This document shows positions 8,212 to 16,035 of a stretch of DNA of 25,031 nt, piece after piece. The stretch's first letter is position 1. Each line of letters starts with the position of its first letter. Under the pieces are notes generated by a model, which was not told the origin of the DNA, did not search any database, and saw only the letters and a program-made list of their open reading frames with translations. The position numbers were made by a program, and so were the translations under genes. Source of the stretch: DASUBV01 sp035763085 (GTDB lineage: Bacteria > Actinomycetota > Actinomycetes > Streptosporangiales > Streptosporangiaceae); assembly GCA_035763085.1 (NCBI GenBank), contig DASUBV010000395.1:1-25031 (forward strand). The letters run 5' to 3'.

Positions 8212-9257
8212 CGCGGCACCTCGCTGATCAGTCGCAGGCCCAGGTCTCGGTGGCGGATGGCGAAGTCGGGGTGGTCGGCCGTGGCCGCGACCTCGCCGAG
8301 CCCGGCGAGCAGCACGTCGCGCCACAGCCCCGGCGGCGCGCCCAGGCGGGCCAGCGCGCCGGCGACGAAGTCGCGGACGAGCCCTCCGAACCAGTGCCGC
8401 CCGGCGATCGCGTACTCGATCCCGGCGCCCCAGCGGTCCGCGCGCAGTTCCGGATGGCCGGCGACGGGGCGGCCGGGCCGGGTGTGCCGGTCAAGGTAGA
8501 GGGCGTAGCTCAGCGCGAACCTGGCGACATCACGCAGTGGCTCGCCGGACACCTGCCCGGCCGCCCAGTCGACGACTCCGGTGACGGTGTTCCCGGTCAC
8601 CAGGAGGTTGCCCGCCCAGAAGTCGCCGTGCACGACCGTGCGGATGGTGCTGGCGGCAGCCAGGCGCGTGCCCAGCGTCCTGAGCTTCTCCGCCAGGATG
8701 AGAGCCGGCTCGTCGCCGGGCCAGCGCGCGGCGATCTGCTCGGGCACGCCGTCCAGGATGGTGACGGGCGCGGGCTCAGTCCCGCTGTCGGCGTGCAGGT
8801 CAGCAAGCCAGCCGCCCGCCGCAGCGAAGTCGGCACGGACCAGGTCAGGGCGGGCCAGATGCCGGAATGAGTGATAGCGCGTGCGCATCGGGACTCCCGG
8901 CACTGCCGAGCTGGCGACGGCCAGCATCCCGTCCGCGTCAAACGCACTGACGTGCCAAGGCAGCGTCCGCCCGGTTCGCTGCAGCCCCAGCCCCCGCACT
9001 GCCGCGAGCAGCTTCGCCTCGCGCTCGATCACGTCGGCCGCGGCGGGCGTGGTGCCGATCTTTACCGCCAGCGTGGGCGCGGCGGCGGCCGGCATCAGCA
9101 GCACCGTGACGCCGGAGTTCGGGTCCCTCGAGCCGTCCAGCACGATCTTCCGGATTCCGGGGACGCTCAGCAGCCCCCGCAGGTCGCTGCGGCCATGCCC
9201 CGCCGCCGGGCCGGGCGGGACTGGCCGGGCCACCGCGGCGGCATGATGAAGGGTCAT
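8208..9257 (-). CDS. APH/choline-kinase-fold phosphotransferase
   Basis: 349 aa from the ATG at 9257, which overlaps the upstream TGA (ATGA); the longer frame to 9680 runs antisense-like through the upstream gene. The protein has the aminoglycoside-phosphotransferase/choline-kinase fold: an N-lobe with 'TLAVKIG' (62-68, Lys66 for ATP) and 'IEREAKLL' (77-84, Glu80), the catalytic loop 'VVHGDFWAGNLLV' (208-220; HGDxxxxN) and the metal-binding 'GVVDWAAG' (227-234). All key residues appear intact. The context argues against drug resistance: it sits between an orphan gene and the polymerase in a coupled polysaccharide operon. Phosphorylation of a sugar, a lipid-linked intermediate or a precursor for a phospho-substituent is inferred. 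It has no membrane segment. Confidence 0.85.
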   Translation of the reverse strand: MTLHHAAAVARPVPPGPAAGHGRSDLRGLLSVPGIRKIVLDGSRDPNSGVTVLLMPAAAAPTLAVKIGTTPAAADVIEREAKLLAAVRGLGLQRTGRTLPWHVSAFDADGMLAVASSAVPGVPMRTRYHSFRHLARPDLVRADFAAAGGWLADLHADSGTEPAPVTILDGVPEQIAARWPGDEPALILAEKLRTLGTRLAAASTIRTVVHGDFWAGNLLVTGNTVTGVVDWAAGQVSGEPLRDVARFALSYALYLDRHTRPGRPVAGHPELRADRWGAGIEYAIAGRHWFGGLVRDFVAGALARLGAPPGLWRDVLLAGLGEVAATADHPDFAIRHRDLGLRLISEVPR

Positions 9258-9691
9258 GCCGTCCTCCCGATCACGACGCGCCCGGCGGCCAGCCAGCCGA
9301 CCAGCCGGGGCCAGCGCCGCGCCACCGCGATCGCCGCGTGCAGCGGCCCGTGAGCCCAGGCAGCTCCCGGCGGCGGGGCCACCAGCGACCGGCAGGCCCA
9401 GCGCAGCACGTCCGCGCTGTCCTCGGCCAGCACGACGGCCCTGCGCAGCGACGGCAGTGCCACGTACCGCCCTTCGATGCTGATCACGCCGGCTGCGGCG
9501 AGCCGCCGGGCGCGCCAGGCCGACCCAGGCCGCCGGTCCAGCAAGACGACAGGTGACCCGGCAGGCAGGTCCGTCAGCCGCGCCGCGGCACGGCGGACCG
9601 CCAGCGGCCCGGCCGCGATGTCGATGACCACGGCGCCGGCAGGCGCCAGCAGTCGCCACCGCTGGCCCGGGTGTGTCCACTCCGCTTCCAC
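9254..9691 (-). CDS. Orphan 145-aa protein of unknown function
   Basis: I do not recognise this protein. The GTG at 9691 is preferred over the GTG at 9697, because GAGGAG then lies 5 nt upstream instead of touching the start codon. The stop overlaps the APH-like gene (ATGA), so the two are likely coupled. The N-terminal half looks alpha/beta ('WRLLAPAGAVVIDIAAGP', 'SPVVLLDRRPG', 'LAAAGVISIEGRYVALPSL'), somewhat like the first half of a Rossmann fold. It is too short to be a complete methyltransferase, and a methyltransferase-type glycine motif is not clear. The C-terminal half is Ala/Arg/Trp-rich and helical. There is no signal peptide or convincing membrane span. It may be a partner subunit of the APH-like kinase; that is inferred from coupling alone. 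Confidence 0.6.
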   Translation of the reverse strand: MEAEWTHPGQRWRLLAPAGAVVIDIAAGPLAVRRAAARLTDLPAGSPVVLLDRRPGSAWRARRLAAAGVISIEGRYVALPSLRRAVVLAEDSADVLRWACRSLVAPPPGAAWAHGPLHAAIAVARRWPRLVGWLAAGRVVIGRTA

Positions 9692-9700
9692 GCCCACTCC

Positions 9701-11158
9701 TCAGTGCAGGACCGCAAGCGGGCGCATCCGGGCCACCGGACGGACCAGCCCGCCCCGGGCCAGCACGCCCAGGACCTCGTCGATGCCCGTGTCGTCCAGC
9801 TGCGCGGAGCGCTCAGGCGCCGCGTCGCTGTAGCGGAATCGCAGCGTGCTGCGCTGCTGCGGGTCGCCGCGGGAAATCCCGCGCCGGGCGAAGTCGCCGA
9901 TCACGGAGCCCGCGCCGTGGCAGGCAGAGTGCAGCGCACCGGGTGCGCCGGCGCCGGCGCAGAGGTAAGACGAGGTCCGGTGCGTGCCGGGGACCAAGAC
10001 CGCCTGCCCGGTCTGCGCGAACGTCGTGCCCGTTGGCATCAGCTCGGCCGGGTAGGCACGGCAGGAGTTATGCCGGTGGACCACGGCCGGCTCGCCGCCG
10101 ACCTGCTCCACGTAGATCGAGTTGTGCGGGGAGTCCACGACAAGCGACCCAGGCGAGCCGCCGAATATCTCAGCGGCGATCTGCCGCAGGCCGGCATAGA
10201 TGGCCAGGCGGAACGCGAAGCCGTAGTTCATCGCCGCGGCGTTGGCGAGCATCAGCCGGCGCCCCTCATCGCTGCCGAGCGCCACCGGCGGGCATCCTCC
10301 GGCGAAATACAGCCGGTACCGCTGCCGAAGCTGCGCCAGGGACCGCGCTGTCGCCGCATGGTAGAGCGGCTTGGCGATCGACATGGCCGCCCGGATCTGC
10401 CCTGGGTAGTGTTTCCTGCGGCCGAACATGGCCCCGACCGCGCCGGGCAGCACCCCGCCGCCCGCGTGGTACTGCAGTGTCAGCTGTCCTGGGACAAGGC
10501 CGAGCTTCGCGGCGGCCTCCGTGTCGAGCAGCTCCTCGACCTGCTGCAGCTCGATGAAGTGATTCGTCGGGCCGACCATGCCGAACCTCAGCCGGGCCAG
10601 TTGCAGGATGAGAGCTGGGAGCTCGCGGGCGAGCCGGTCCGCGCCGTCCCACCGGTCCAGGTCCAGGGTCCCGGACTCCTCGACGCGCTCAAGCGCCGCC
10701 GGGTCGATCCCGTACCGCTCCGCGGCGAAGGCCGCGCCCTGCACTGCGCAGCGCAGCACATCGGCGGCTGACAGCTGCGTGCGCCTGTCCGGCGGGTACG
10801 GGAAGCGCTCGCGGACGCGGCGGTAGAACTCCTCGATTCCGGCCTGGCCCGGCACGCCGGTGTCGAGCGCGATCAGCGCCATGCCGCAGTTCACCGAAGC
10901 GCTGGTCAGCGTAGGCCGGATGGTGGCGCGAGTGGCCACGGCGACGGAGGAGGGAAGCTCCATGTTGGACTTGTGGTGGAAGTCAGGAAGAACGACCGGC
11001 GGTGCGGCCAGGTCGGCGCCGCCGACGGTGGCGCGCAGGTCGGCCAGTACCCCGGCCGCCGCGGGTATCTGCTCGCTGTCGAACACCTGAGGCTCGGGGC
11101 AGCCGGCCTGCGGGCCGTCTGCCCCGCGGGCGTTCCTGGCGATCAGCGTCACGTCCAT
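9701..11158 (-). CDS. Divergent RtcB-family (RNA 3'-phosphate ligase-like) protein
   Basis: 485 aa from the ATG at 11158, with a strong ribosome site. The full RtcB motif series is present in order: 'LPDFHHKSN' (58-66), 'SVNCGMALIALD' (88-99), 'TNHFIEL' (198-204), 'QYHAGGG' (229-235), 'MNYGFAFRLAI' (310-320), 'DSPHNSIYVEQ' (342-352), 'VVHRHNSCRAYP' (359-370), 'VLVPGTHRTSSYL' (387-399), 'SACHGAGS' (411-418) and the C-terminal 'GLVRPVARMRPL'. RtcB joins RNA 2',3'-cyclic-phosphate/3'-phosphate and 5'-OH ends using Mn2+ and GTP. The metal Cys (C91), N199-H200, H231, H345 and the guanylated-His equivalent H414 are kept. The metal Asp of 'GVDIGCGM' is Ser88, and the usual 'HSGSRGLG' is 'HAGGGVLP'. 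It is therefore a diverged paralogue whose ligase activity is doubtful. Its place in a polysaccharide operon is unexplained. Confidence 0.85.
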   Translation of the reverse strand: MDVTLIARNARGADGPQAGCPEPQVFDSEQIPAAAGVLADLRATVGGADLAAPPVVLPDFHHKSNMELPSSVAVATRATIRPTLTSASVNCGMALIALDTGVPGQAGIEEFYRRVRERFPYPPDRRTQLSAADVLRCAVQGAAFAAERYGIDPAALERVEESGTLDLDRWDGADRLARELPALILQLARLRFGMVGPTNHFIELQQVEELLDTEAAAKLGLVPGQLTLQYHAGGGVLPGAVGAMFGRRKHYPGQIRAAMSIAKPLYHAATARSLAQLRQRYRLYFAGGCPPVALGSDEGRRLMLANAAAMNYGFAFRLAIYAGLRQIAAEIFGGSPGSLVVDSPHNSIYVEQVGGEPAVVHRHNSCRAYPAELMPTGTTFAQTGQAVLVPGTHRTSSYLCAGAGAPGALHSACHGAGSVIGDFARRGISRGDPQQRSTLRFRYSDAAPERSAQLDDTGIDEVLGVLARGGLVRPVARMRPLAVLH

Positions 11159-11162
11159 AAGT

Positions 11163-11168
11163 TCCTCC
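11163..11168 (-). promoter_or_regulatory. Strong ribosome binding site of the RtcB-like gene
   Basis: Reading the minus strand, GGAGGA is followed by ACTT and then the ATG at 11158. It lies in the only gap of more than about 10 bp (18 bp) inside the operon and fixes the start codon. Its presence suggests this gene is translated independently, unlike most of its coupled neighbours. Confidence 0.7.
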
Positions 11169-11176
11169 GGAAGTTG

Positions 11177-12379
11177 TCAGGCGGGGCGGGGCACTGCGCG
11201 CGGGATCGGCCGTACCGGGCTGCTATCCGGTCCCGCGTAGGCGGCGTCCAGCACGGCGGCGAGGGATTGCGGGGTAAACCGGCCGGCGATCAGGCGGTAC
11301 GCCGCGGCGGCCATCCGCGCGGCCTCGCCGGGCTCGTCGAGCATGTAGGCGATCGCCGCGGCCAGCTGGCGGGGTCGCTGCGGGCAGGCCAGCAGGCCGG
11401 TTTCGCCTGGCAGCACGACATCCGGGACGGCATTCACCGCGGTAGCCACCACCGGCACGCCGGCGGTCATCGCCTCCGCGACCGCGCACGGCAGCCCTTC
11501 GTACCGGCTGGCCATGGCGAACACGTCGAGCCCTGGCAGCAGGTCCGGCACGTCGTCGCGGTGGCCGGTGCATGTGAACCGGCCCTGTAGTCCGCGGCGG
11601 CGGGCCAGTTTCTCCATCTCGCTCCGCCCGGGCCCGTCCCCGATCCAGACCGCGTACACGTCGGGCCGTCCCAGTCCGGCGATCGCGTCGACGAAGCACT
11701 CGGGCGCCTTCTGATAGTCGACCCGGCCGACCGTGCCGACCGCCTTGCAGCCGACCGGGATCCCGAGCCGCCGCCGCGCCGCGTTCCTCGTGGCCGGGCT
11801 GACCGGGACATCCGGGAAGTCGATCGCCGGGCTGATGACCCTGACCCGCTCGGATGCTGCGATACCCCGGCGGATGGCCTCGGCCGCGACCGAGCCGCCG
11901 ACGGCAAGGAAGCAGTCGGTGCGCCGGCCGAGGTATCGCTCGATGCCGACATAGACCGCGCGGCGTGGACTGGACTGGAACTCATGGAACGGGAAGCCGT
12001 GGAAGGTATGCACCACGCGCGGCGTTCGGGTGCGCTCGGCCGCCAGCCGGCCCAGTGCACCCGCCTTGGCGCTGTGCGTGTGCACCACGTCGTAGCCGCC
12101 GTCAGCAAGCAGCCCGGTGATCAAACGCAGTGCCCGGGCATCGTTGGCCGGCGATATCTCAGAAACCAGCCCGGGCACCCCGATCACCGACAGGCCGGCG
12201 TTCCTGGCGCTGACGAGCATGCTGTCGCCGCTGCCATCGGAGTCGCTGCCGCCGCAGTCACCCGCGATGATCGTCGCCGCATACCGCAGTGGATCCAGGG
12301 CGAGCGCGCCGCGCAGCGCCACCCCGCCAGCGCCAGCTTGCAGGCGGGTGACGATCACGGCTACCGACAGCCGGCTCAC
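11177..12379 (-). CDS. Glycosyltransferase family 4 (GT-B)
   Basis: 400 aa from a GTG at 12379 that overlaps the upstream TGA (GTGA). The N-domain has 'VAVIVTRLQAGAGGV' and 'YDVVHTHSAKAGALGRLAA' (~95-113), typical of GT4 enzymes that act on lipid-linked acceptors. The C-domain has 'AVGTVGRVDYQKAPECFVDAI', 'AVWIGDGPGRSEMEKLA' and the nucleotide-sugar binding E-x7-E motif in 'RYEGLPCAVAEAM'. It is a cytoplasmic retaining transferase that would add a sugar to the undecaprenyl-linked primer. It is the only clear glycosyltransferase here apart from the priming enzyme. The donor cannot be read from sequence. Confidence 0.93.
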   Translation of the reverse strand: MSRLSVAVIVTRLQAGAGGVALRGALALDPLRYAATIIAGDCGGSDSDGSGDSMLVSARNAGLSVIGVPGLVSEISPANDARALRLITGLLADGGYDVVHTHSAKAGALGRLAAERTRTPRVVHTFHGFPFHEFQSSPRRAVYVGIERYLGRRTDCFLAVGGSVAAEAIRRGIAASERVRVISPAIDFPDVPVSPATRNAARRRLGIPVGCKAVGTVGRVDYQKAPECFVDAIAGLGRPDVYAVWIGDGPGRSEMEKLARRRGLQGRFTCTGHRDDVPDLLPGLDVFAMASRYEGLPCAVAEAMTAGVPVVATAVNAVPDVVLPGETGLLACPQRPRQLAAAIAYMLDEPGEAARMAAAAYRLIAGRFTPQSLAAVLDAAYAGPDSSPVRPIPRAVPRPA

Positions 12380-13350
12380 CAGGCACCTGCCCGGCCGAGC
12401 AGCTCGGTCAGCGGCTCCGACCCGCCGTCAGGGACGCGCACCTGCAGGCAGGGCAGCCGCGCGACGAGCAGGGCGGCGACGCCGCGCACATCAGCGTGCA
12501 CGGGCCCCTGGCCCGTGGCCAGCGCCAGCGTAGCCGCGAATGACCAGAATCGCCGCAGCTCGCCGGCCATGTACGTGCCCGCGACCAGCTCACGTCCCGC
12601 CTCCACTGGCGACAGGGGCTCGGCGGTGGCCGGCGATCCCGGCGCGCCGCGGCGCAGCACCACCAGCCGGTCGGGCTCCAGGCAGCACACTCTGCTCGGT
12701 ATCCGGTGCTCCGACCGGCCGTGCGTCGTGCCCGCGCGGCCGCGGCCAGCTGCCACCCGGAGCGGCTCGGCGACCCCGTAGGCGGCGCGGCTGTCACAGG
12801 CGCACAGGTTGTCCGCGGTCGCGATCTCGCCCTGCCGCAGGCCGGCCGACAGCAGCGTCGACTTCCCGACTCCGCCGGGCCCGGCGATCATGGTCACGCC
12901 GCCGGCGCCCGCGCATACGCAGACGTGCAGCGGCACCCGGCCGCGCAGCGAGGCCCGCCAAAGCGCCGGGTAGTGCAGCAGGGCCTGCGTGGCGAGGAGC
13001 CGGAACCGGGCCCGGAGCGCCATGTTGGCGGCGAGCGTGCGCGGCGCCGGACGGTAGCGCGCCGTCACTCGCAGCGTGGCCCCGCGCGGTTCCACCTGCA
13101 GGTCGAACCCGGACGAGCACGCGTCCAGGACTAGCGCGCACGGCGGTGCCGCCCAGGTTCCGCGTCCGATCAGCTTCCACCCGTCTCGGCTGAACGGCCG
13201 GCGGTCGGCCTGGATTTCCAGGTGCACGGTCGCGTCCGCGGCGTTCGCCTCGGAGAGCTCGCCGGCGGTGCCGCCCGCCAGCAGCGCCGTCAGCCACGGA
13301 AGGGCACTGTCGACAGTCACCCGCTCGCCGGCCGTCGTGACCGCAAGCAT
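12376..13350 (-). CDS. HPr-kinase-like P-loop protein
   Basis: 324 aa from the ATG at 13350, which shares one base with the upstream stop (TGATG). A longer frame to 13527 adds an Arg-rich shadow. The N-terminal ~140 residues are a mixed alpha/beta region with no motif I know. At 156-165 there is a Walker A loop 'AGPGGVGKST', followed by 'ATADNLCAC' (177-185), which fits the HPr kinase/phosphorylase-like (HprK-related) ATPase group, and then 'RVCCLEPDRLVVLRRG'. HprK phosphorylates HPr in Firmicutes. HprK-related proteins elsewhere occur in exopolysaccharide and RiPP clusters, often with a PqqD-like partner. No PqqD-like gene is seen here. The phosphorylation target is unknown; another operon protein is possible. 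Several Cys residues cluster at 143-145 and 183-185. Confidence 0.72.
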   Translation of the reverse strand: MLAVTTAGERVTVDSALPWLTALLAGGTAGELSEANAADATVHLEIQADRRPFSRDGWKLIGRGTWAAPPCALVLDACSSGFDLQVEPRGATLRVTARYRPAPRTLAANMALRARFRLLATQALLHYPALWRASLRGRVPLHVCVCAGAGGVTMIAGPGGVGKSTLLSAGLRQGEIATADNLCACDSRAAYGVAEPLRVAAGRGRAGTTHGRSEHRIPSRVCCLEPDRLVVLRRGAPGSPATAEPLSPVEAGRELVAGTYMAGELRRFWSFAATLALATGQGPVHADVRGVAALLVARLPCLQVRVPDGGSEPLTELLGRAGAW

Positions 13351-14831
13351 CAGAACCCGTCCGGGTACGGCGCGCCCACGCTGACCGGAGTCTCCGGACA
13401 CAGGGACGGCTCGTATTCCGGGATGAGCAGTCTGAGGAGCTGCCTGGTCAGGGCGGCGTCGCCGTCGTCGGCCGCAGCGTACAGGCTCCCGAGCTGCGGC
13501 TCGAAGTCCGCTGGCGGCGCGGTGCACCGGGTGGCCCAGATCTTCGGGTGCGCGCTCGGCGCCCGTTCCTCCGCGTCGGAGAAGACCTTCTCGGTGAGCT
13601 TCTCGCCCGGGCGCAGCCCGGTGTACCGGATCTCGACGTCCGGCAGCTTCAGCTGCTCGGCGTAATTGCGGACCAGGCTCACGATCGGCACGGGCTGGCC
13701 CATGTCGAGGACGAAGGTCTCGGCGTATTCCGCCATCGCTGCCGTCTCCAGCACCAGCCCTACCGCTTCCTCCACAGTCATGAAGAACCGGGAGACCTCC
13801 GGGTGGGTCACGGTCACCGGCGCATCACGGGCGATCTGGTCGGCCAGCACTGACAGGAACGACCCGCGGCTGCCCAGGACGTTGCCGAAGCGGACCGAGG
13901 CCAGCGTGACCGGGCCGCCCGCTGCTCGCTGGACGACCAGTTCAGCAAGCCGCTTGCTGGCGCCCAGCACCGACGACGGGTCGGCCGCCTTGTCGGTGGA
14001 GATGAGCACGAACCGGCTGGTGCCATGCCGCACCGCCGCCGCGACGACGTTCTGGGTGCCCAGCACGTTCGATTTCACGGCCTCGCACGGATGCCGTTCC
14101 AGCAACGGCAGGTGCTTGTGCGCGGCGGCATGAAAGACCAGCTCTGGCCGTGTGGCGGCAAAGACCTGATCGATCCTGCGCTGGTCCCGGATGTCGGCGA
14201 TGATGATCTCGTCCGCGTCGAGCAGGCCGTTGCCGGTGAGCTCGAGCTGGAGCCGGTGCAGGTTGGACTCATCGTGATCGAGCAGGTAAAGCGACTCGGG
14301 CCCGAAACCGCGGATCTGGCGGCACAGCTCGCTGCCGATGGACCCGCCCGCCCCGGTGACCAGCACGCGTCGGCCGTAGATCAGCCGGGCGGCCTTCTCG
14401 CTGATCACCCGCAGCTCGCGGCGGCCCAGCAGCCCTTCGATCGAGATCTGGCGCAGGTCAGACAGCCGGGCATCGCGCTCCAGCGCGGCCAGGAACGACG
14501 GCAGGTACCGGACGTGCAGTCCGGCCCCCCTGGCGGAAGCGATGATCGCCGCGACCCGCCGCGCGGGCAGCGACGGGATCGCCACGATGCACACCTCCGC
14601 CCGGCAGGATCGCGCCACCTCGCGCAGCGCGGCGATGGGCCCGTAGACCGGCAGCCCGGCAGCGCGGCTCAGGCCGGGCGCGTCATCAAGAAAGCCGATA
14701 GGCGTGAGCCCGTAGCTGGGGCTGCGCCGCAGGGAGCGGGCGAGCGTCCGTCCGGCCTCGCCCGCGCCGGCAATGAGAGTGCCAAGTCCGCTCCTACCTC
14801 CACTACGCCGGCTGCCCGGCAAGGTCAGCAC
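13350..14831 (-). CDS. CapD-like NDP-sugar 4,6-dehydratase
   Basis: 493 aa from the GTG at 14831, chosen because AGGAGG lies 8 nt upstream even though the start overlaps the preceding gene by 29 bp. It has two nucleotide-binding modules. Residues ~17-135 resemble the CoA-binding-like N-domain of CapD/WbpM/PglF proteins ('TLIAGAGEAG'). Residues ~150-440 are the SDR dehydratase, with 'LVTGAGGSIGSEL' (157-169), 'FHAAAHKHLPLLE' (233-245), 'ISTDKAADPSSVLGASKRLAE' (about 277-297, catalytic D280/K281, K293) and 'RFGNVLGSRGS'. The usual Tyr/Met position before Lys is Leu289, as in some long relatives. The N-terminal transmembrane helices of full-length members are missing, so it should be soluble. 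With the neighbouring aminotransferase it would make a UDP-4-amino-4,6-dideoxy sugar. Confidence 0.9.
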   Translation of the reverse strand: MLTLPGSRRSGGRSGLGTLIAGAGEAGRTLARSLRRSPSYGLTPIGFLDDAPGLSRAAGLPVYGPIAALREVARSCRAEVCIVAIPSLPARRVAAIIASARGAGLHVRYLPSFLAALERDARLSDLRQISIEGLLGRRELRVISEKAARLIYGRRVLVTGAGGSIGSELCRQIRGFGPESLYLLDHDESNLHRLQLELTGNGLLDADEIIIADIRDQRRIDQVFAATRPELVFHAAAHKHLPLLERHPCEAVKSNVLGTQNVVAAAVRHGTSRFVLISTDKAADPSSVLGASKRLAELVVQRAAGGPVTLASVRFGNVLGSRGSFLSVLADQIARDAPVTVTHPEVSRFFMTVEEAVGLVLETAAMAEYAETFVLDMGQPVPIVSLVRNYAEQLKLPDVEIRYTGLRPGEKLTEKVFSDAEERAPSAHPKIWATRCTAPPADFEPQLGSLYAAADDGDAALTRQLLRLLIPEYEPSLCPETPVSVGAPYPDGF

Positions 14832-16035
14832 CTTCTGTTCCTCCTCTGGTCACGGCCGCCTCGCCGGCCGGGGAGGTACGGCCGGCGAGGGCTAGCAAGG
14901 CGTTCGCGATATGGACAACATCGGAATCGGGGAGTGTCGGGTACATGGGGAGGGAGAGCAGTTCCCGTGCGACCGCGTCGGTGACGGGGACCGACCGGCA
15001 TTCTTGGGTGCCAAGGAAACGCCGGTAGCCGGAGAGCTGGTGTACGGGGATGAAGTGCACTGACGTGCCTATTCCCCGGTCGGCGAGCCCGCCGATGACG
15101 CTGTCGCGGGACATGCCGAAGCCGGGCGTCACGCGCACCTGGTAGAGGTGCCACGCGTGCCACCCATCGGCGGGCCGCGTCGGCAGGGCGAGCCCGGGCA
15201 CGGCGGCGAGCGCAGCGTCGTACAGCGCCGCCAGGTGCTCGCGGCGCGCCTGCCAGCCGGGCAGGCAGGCGAGCTGGGCCCGGCCGATAGCCGCCTGGAA
15301 GTCAGTCATGTTGGCCTTGAGGCCCGGCTCGGCCACGTCATAGCGCCAGCTGCCGCCGGGCAGGTACCGTCGCCAGGCGTCGCGGGTCATGCCGTGCAAC
15401 CGGGCGGTGCGCGCATAGGCGGCCAGCTCGTCGTTGTCAGTGGCGATCGCGCCGCCCTCGCCGATGGGCAGGTTCTTGGTCGCGTAGAAGCTGAAGCACG
15501 CAGCGTGCGAGGCTCCGCCGACCGGAGTCCCGCGGAACTCGGCGCCGAGCCCGTGTGCAGCGTCTTCCACCACCTGGCTGGCCGGGAGCCCGGCGGCGGC
15601 GGCCAGCGCGGCGACGTCAGCGGGATGACCGCCCATGTGCTGGACGATCATGGCAGCGGGGTCTCCCGCCCGCCGCGAGGCGCGCGCTACCGTCTCCGGT
15701 GTCGGCAGCAAGGTATCCGCGTCCACGTCTACGAGAACCGGGCGCAGGCCCGCCTGCACGATGGGGGCTACAGCACCACAGAACGTCAGGCTCGGGGTGA
15801 GCACCGCTGCTCCTGGCGCGAGCCGCAGCGCCCGCAGCGCGATCTCTATGGCGGCCGTGCACGATGCCACGGCCACCACCTGGCGGCTGCCGAGGTAGCT
15901 TGCCAGCTCGCGCTCGAACTCGGCCGTCTGCGGGCCCATGGTGATCCACCCCGACCGCAGCACGCTCACCGCGGCCCGCTGCGCCTCTGGCACGATCTCC
16001 GCCCGCGCGAACGGAATCTGTGCTGCCGCGGTCAC
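14803..16035 (-). CDS. DegT/DnrJ/EryC1/StrS sugar aminotransferase
   Basis: 410 aa from the GTG at 16035, overlapping the upstream TGA (GTGA); the frame extends further but is shadowed by the upstream gene. This is a PLP enzyme that transaminates 4-keto (or 3-keto) NDP-sugars. The visible features are 'GWITMGPQTAEFE' (29-41), 'ASCTAAIEIALRA' (57-69), 'TPSLTFCG', 'VVEDAAHGLGA' (155-165, Asp158 for the pyridine nitrogen), 'FSFYATKNLPIGEGGAIAT' with the PLP lysine K187, and 'VHFIPVHQL' near the C-terminus. It has the full length for the family. Directly followed by the 4,6-dehydratase gene, it most likely acts on that product, in the style of the PglF/PglE pair. An acetyltransferase to finish a bacillosamine-type sugar is not present here. 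Confidence 0.93.
   Translation of the reverse strand: MTAAAQIPFARAEIVPEAQRAAVSVLRSGWITMGPQTAEFERELASYLGSRQVVAVASCTAAIEIALRALRLAPGAAVLTPSLTFCGAVAPIVQAGLRPVLVDVDADTLLPTPETVARASRRAGDPAAMIVQHMGGHPADVAALAAAAGLPASQVVEDAAHGLGAEFRGTPVGGASHAACFSFYATKNLPIGEGGAIATDNDELAAYARTARLHGMTRDAWRRYLPGGSWRYDVAEPGLKANMTDFQAAIGRAQLACLPGWQARREHLAALYDAALAAVPGLALPTRPADGWHAWHLYQVRVTPGFGMSRDSVIGGLADRGIGTSVHFIPVHQLSGYRRFLGTQECRSVPVTDAVARELLSLPMYPTLPDSDVVHIANALLALAGRTSPAGEAAVTRGGTEGADLAGQPA

Noticed and set aside
7168..8499. 443-codon plus-strand frame opposite the polymerase and APH-like genes
   Set aside because: It spans the junction of two well-supported minus-strand genes and consists of Arg/Gln/Gly-rich sequence without motifs.
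8208..9257. Aminoglycoside resistance gene
   Set aside because: The fold is right, but the gene is embedded and coupled in a polysaccharide operon and lacks anything pointing to drug specificity.
9258..9680. Longer N-terminus for the APH-like protein
   Set aside because: The extra 141 residues are an Arg/Gly-rich shadow of the orphan gene; the ATG at 9257 is coupled by an ATGA overlap.
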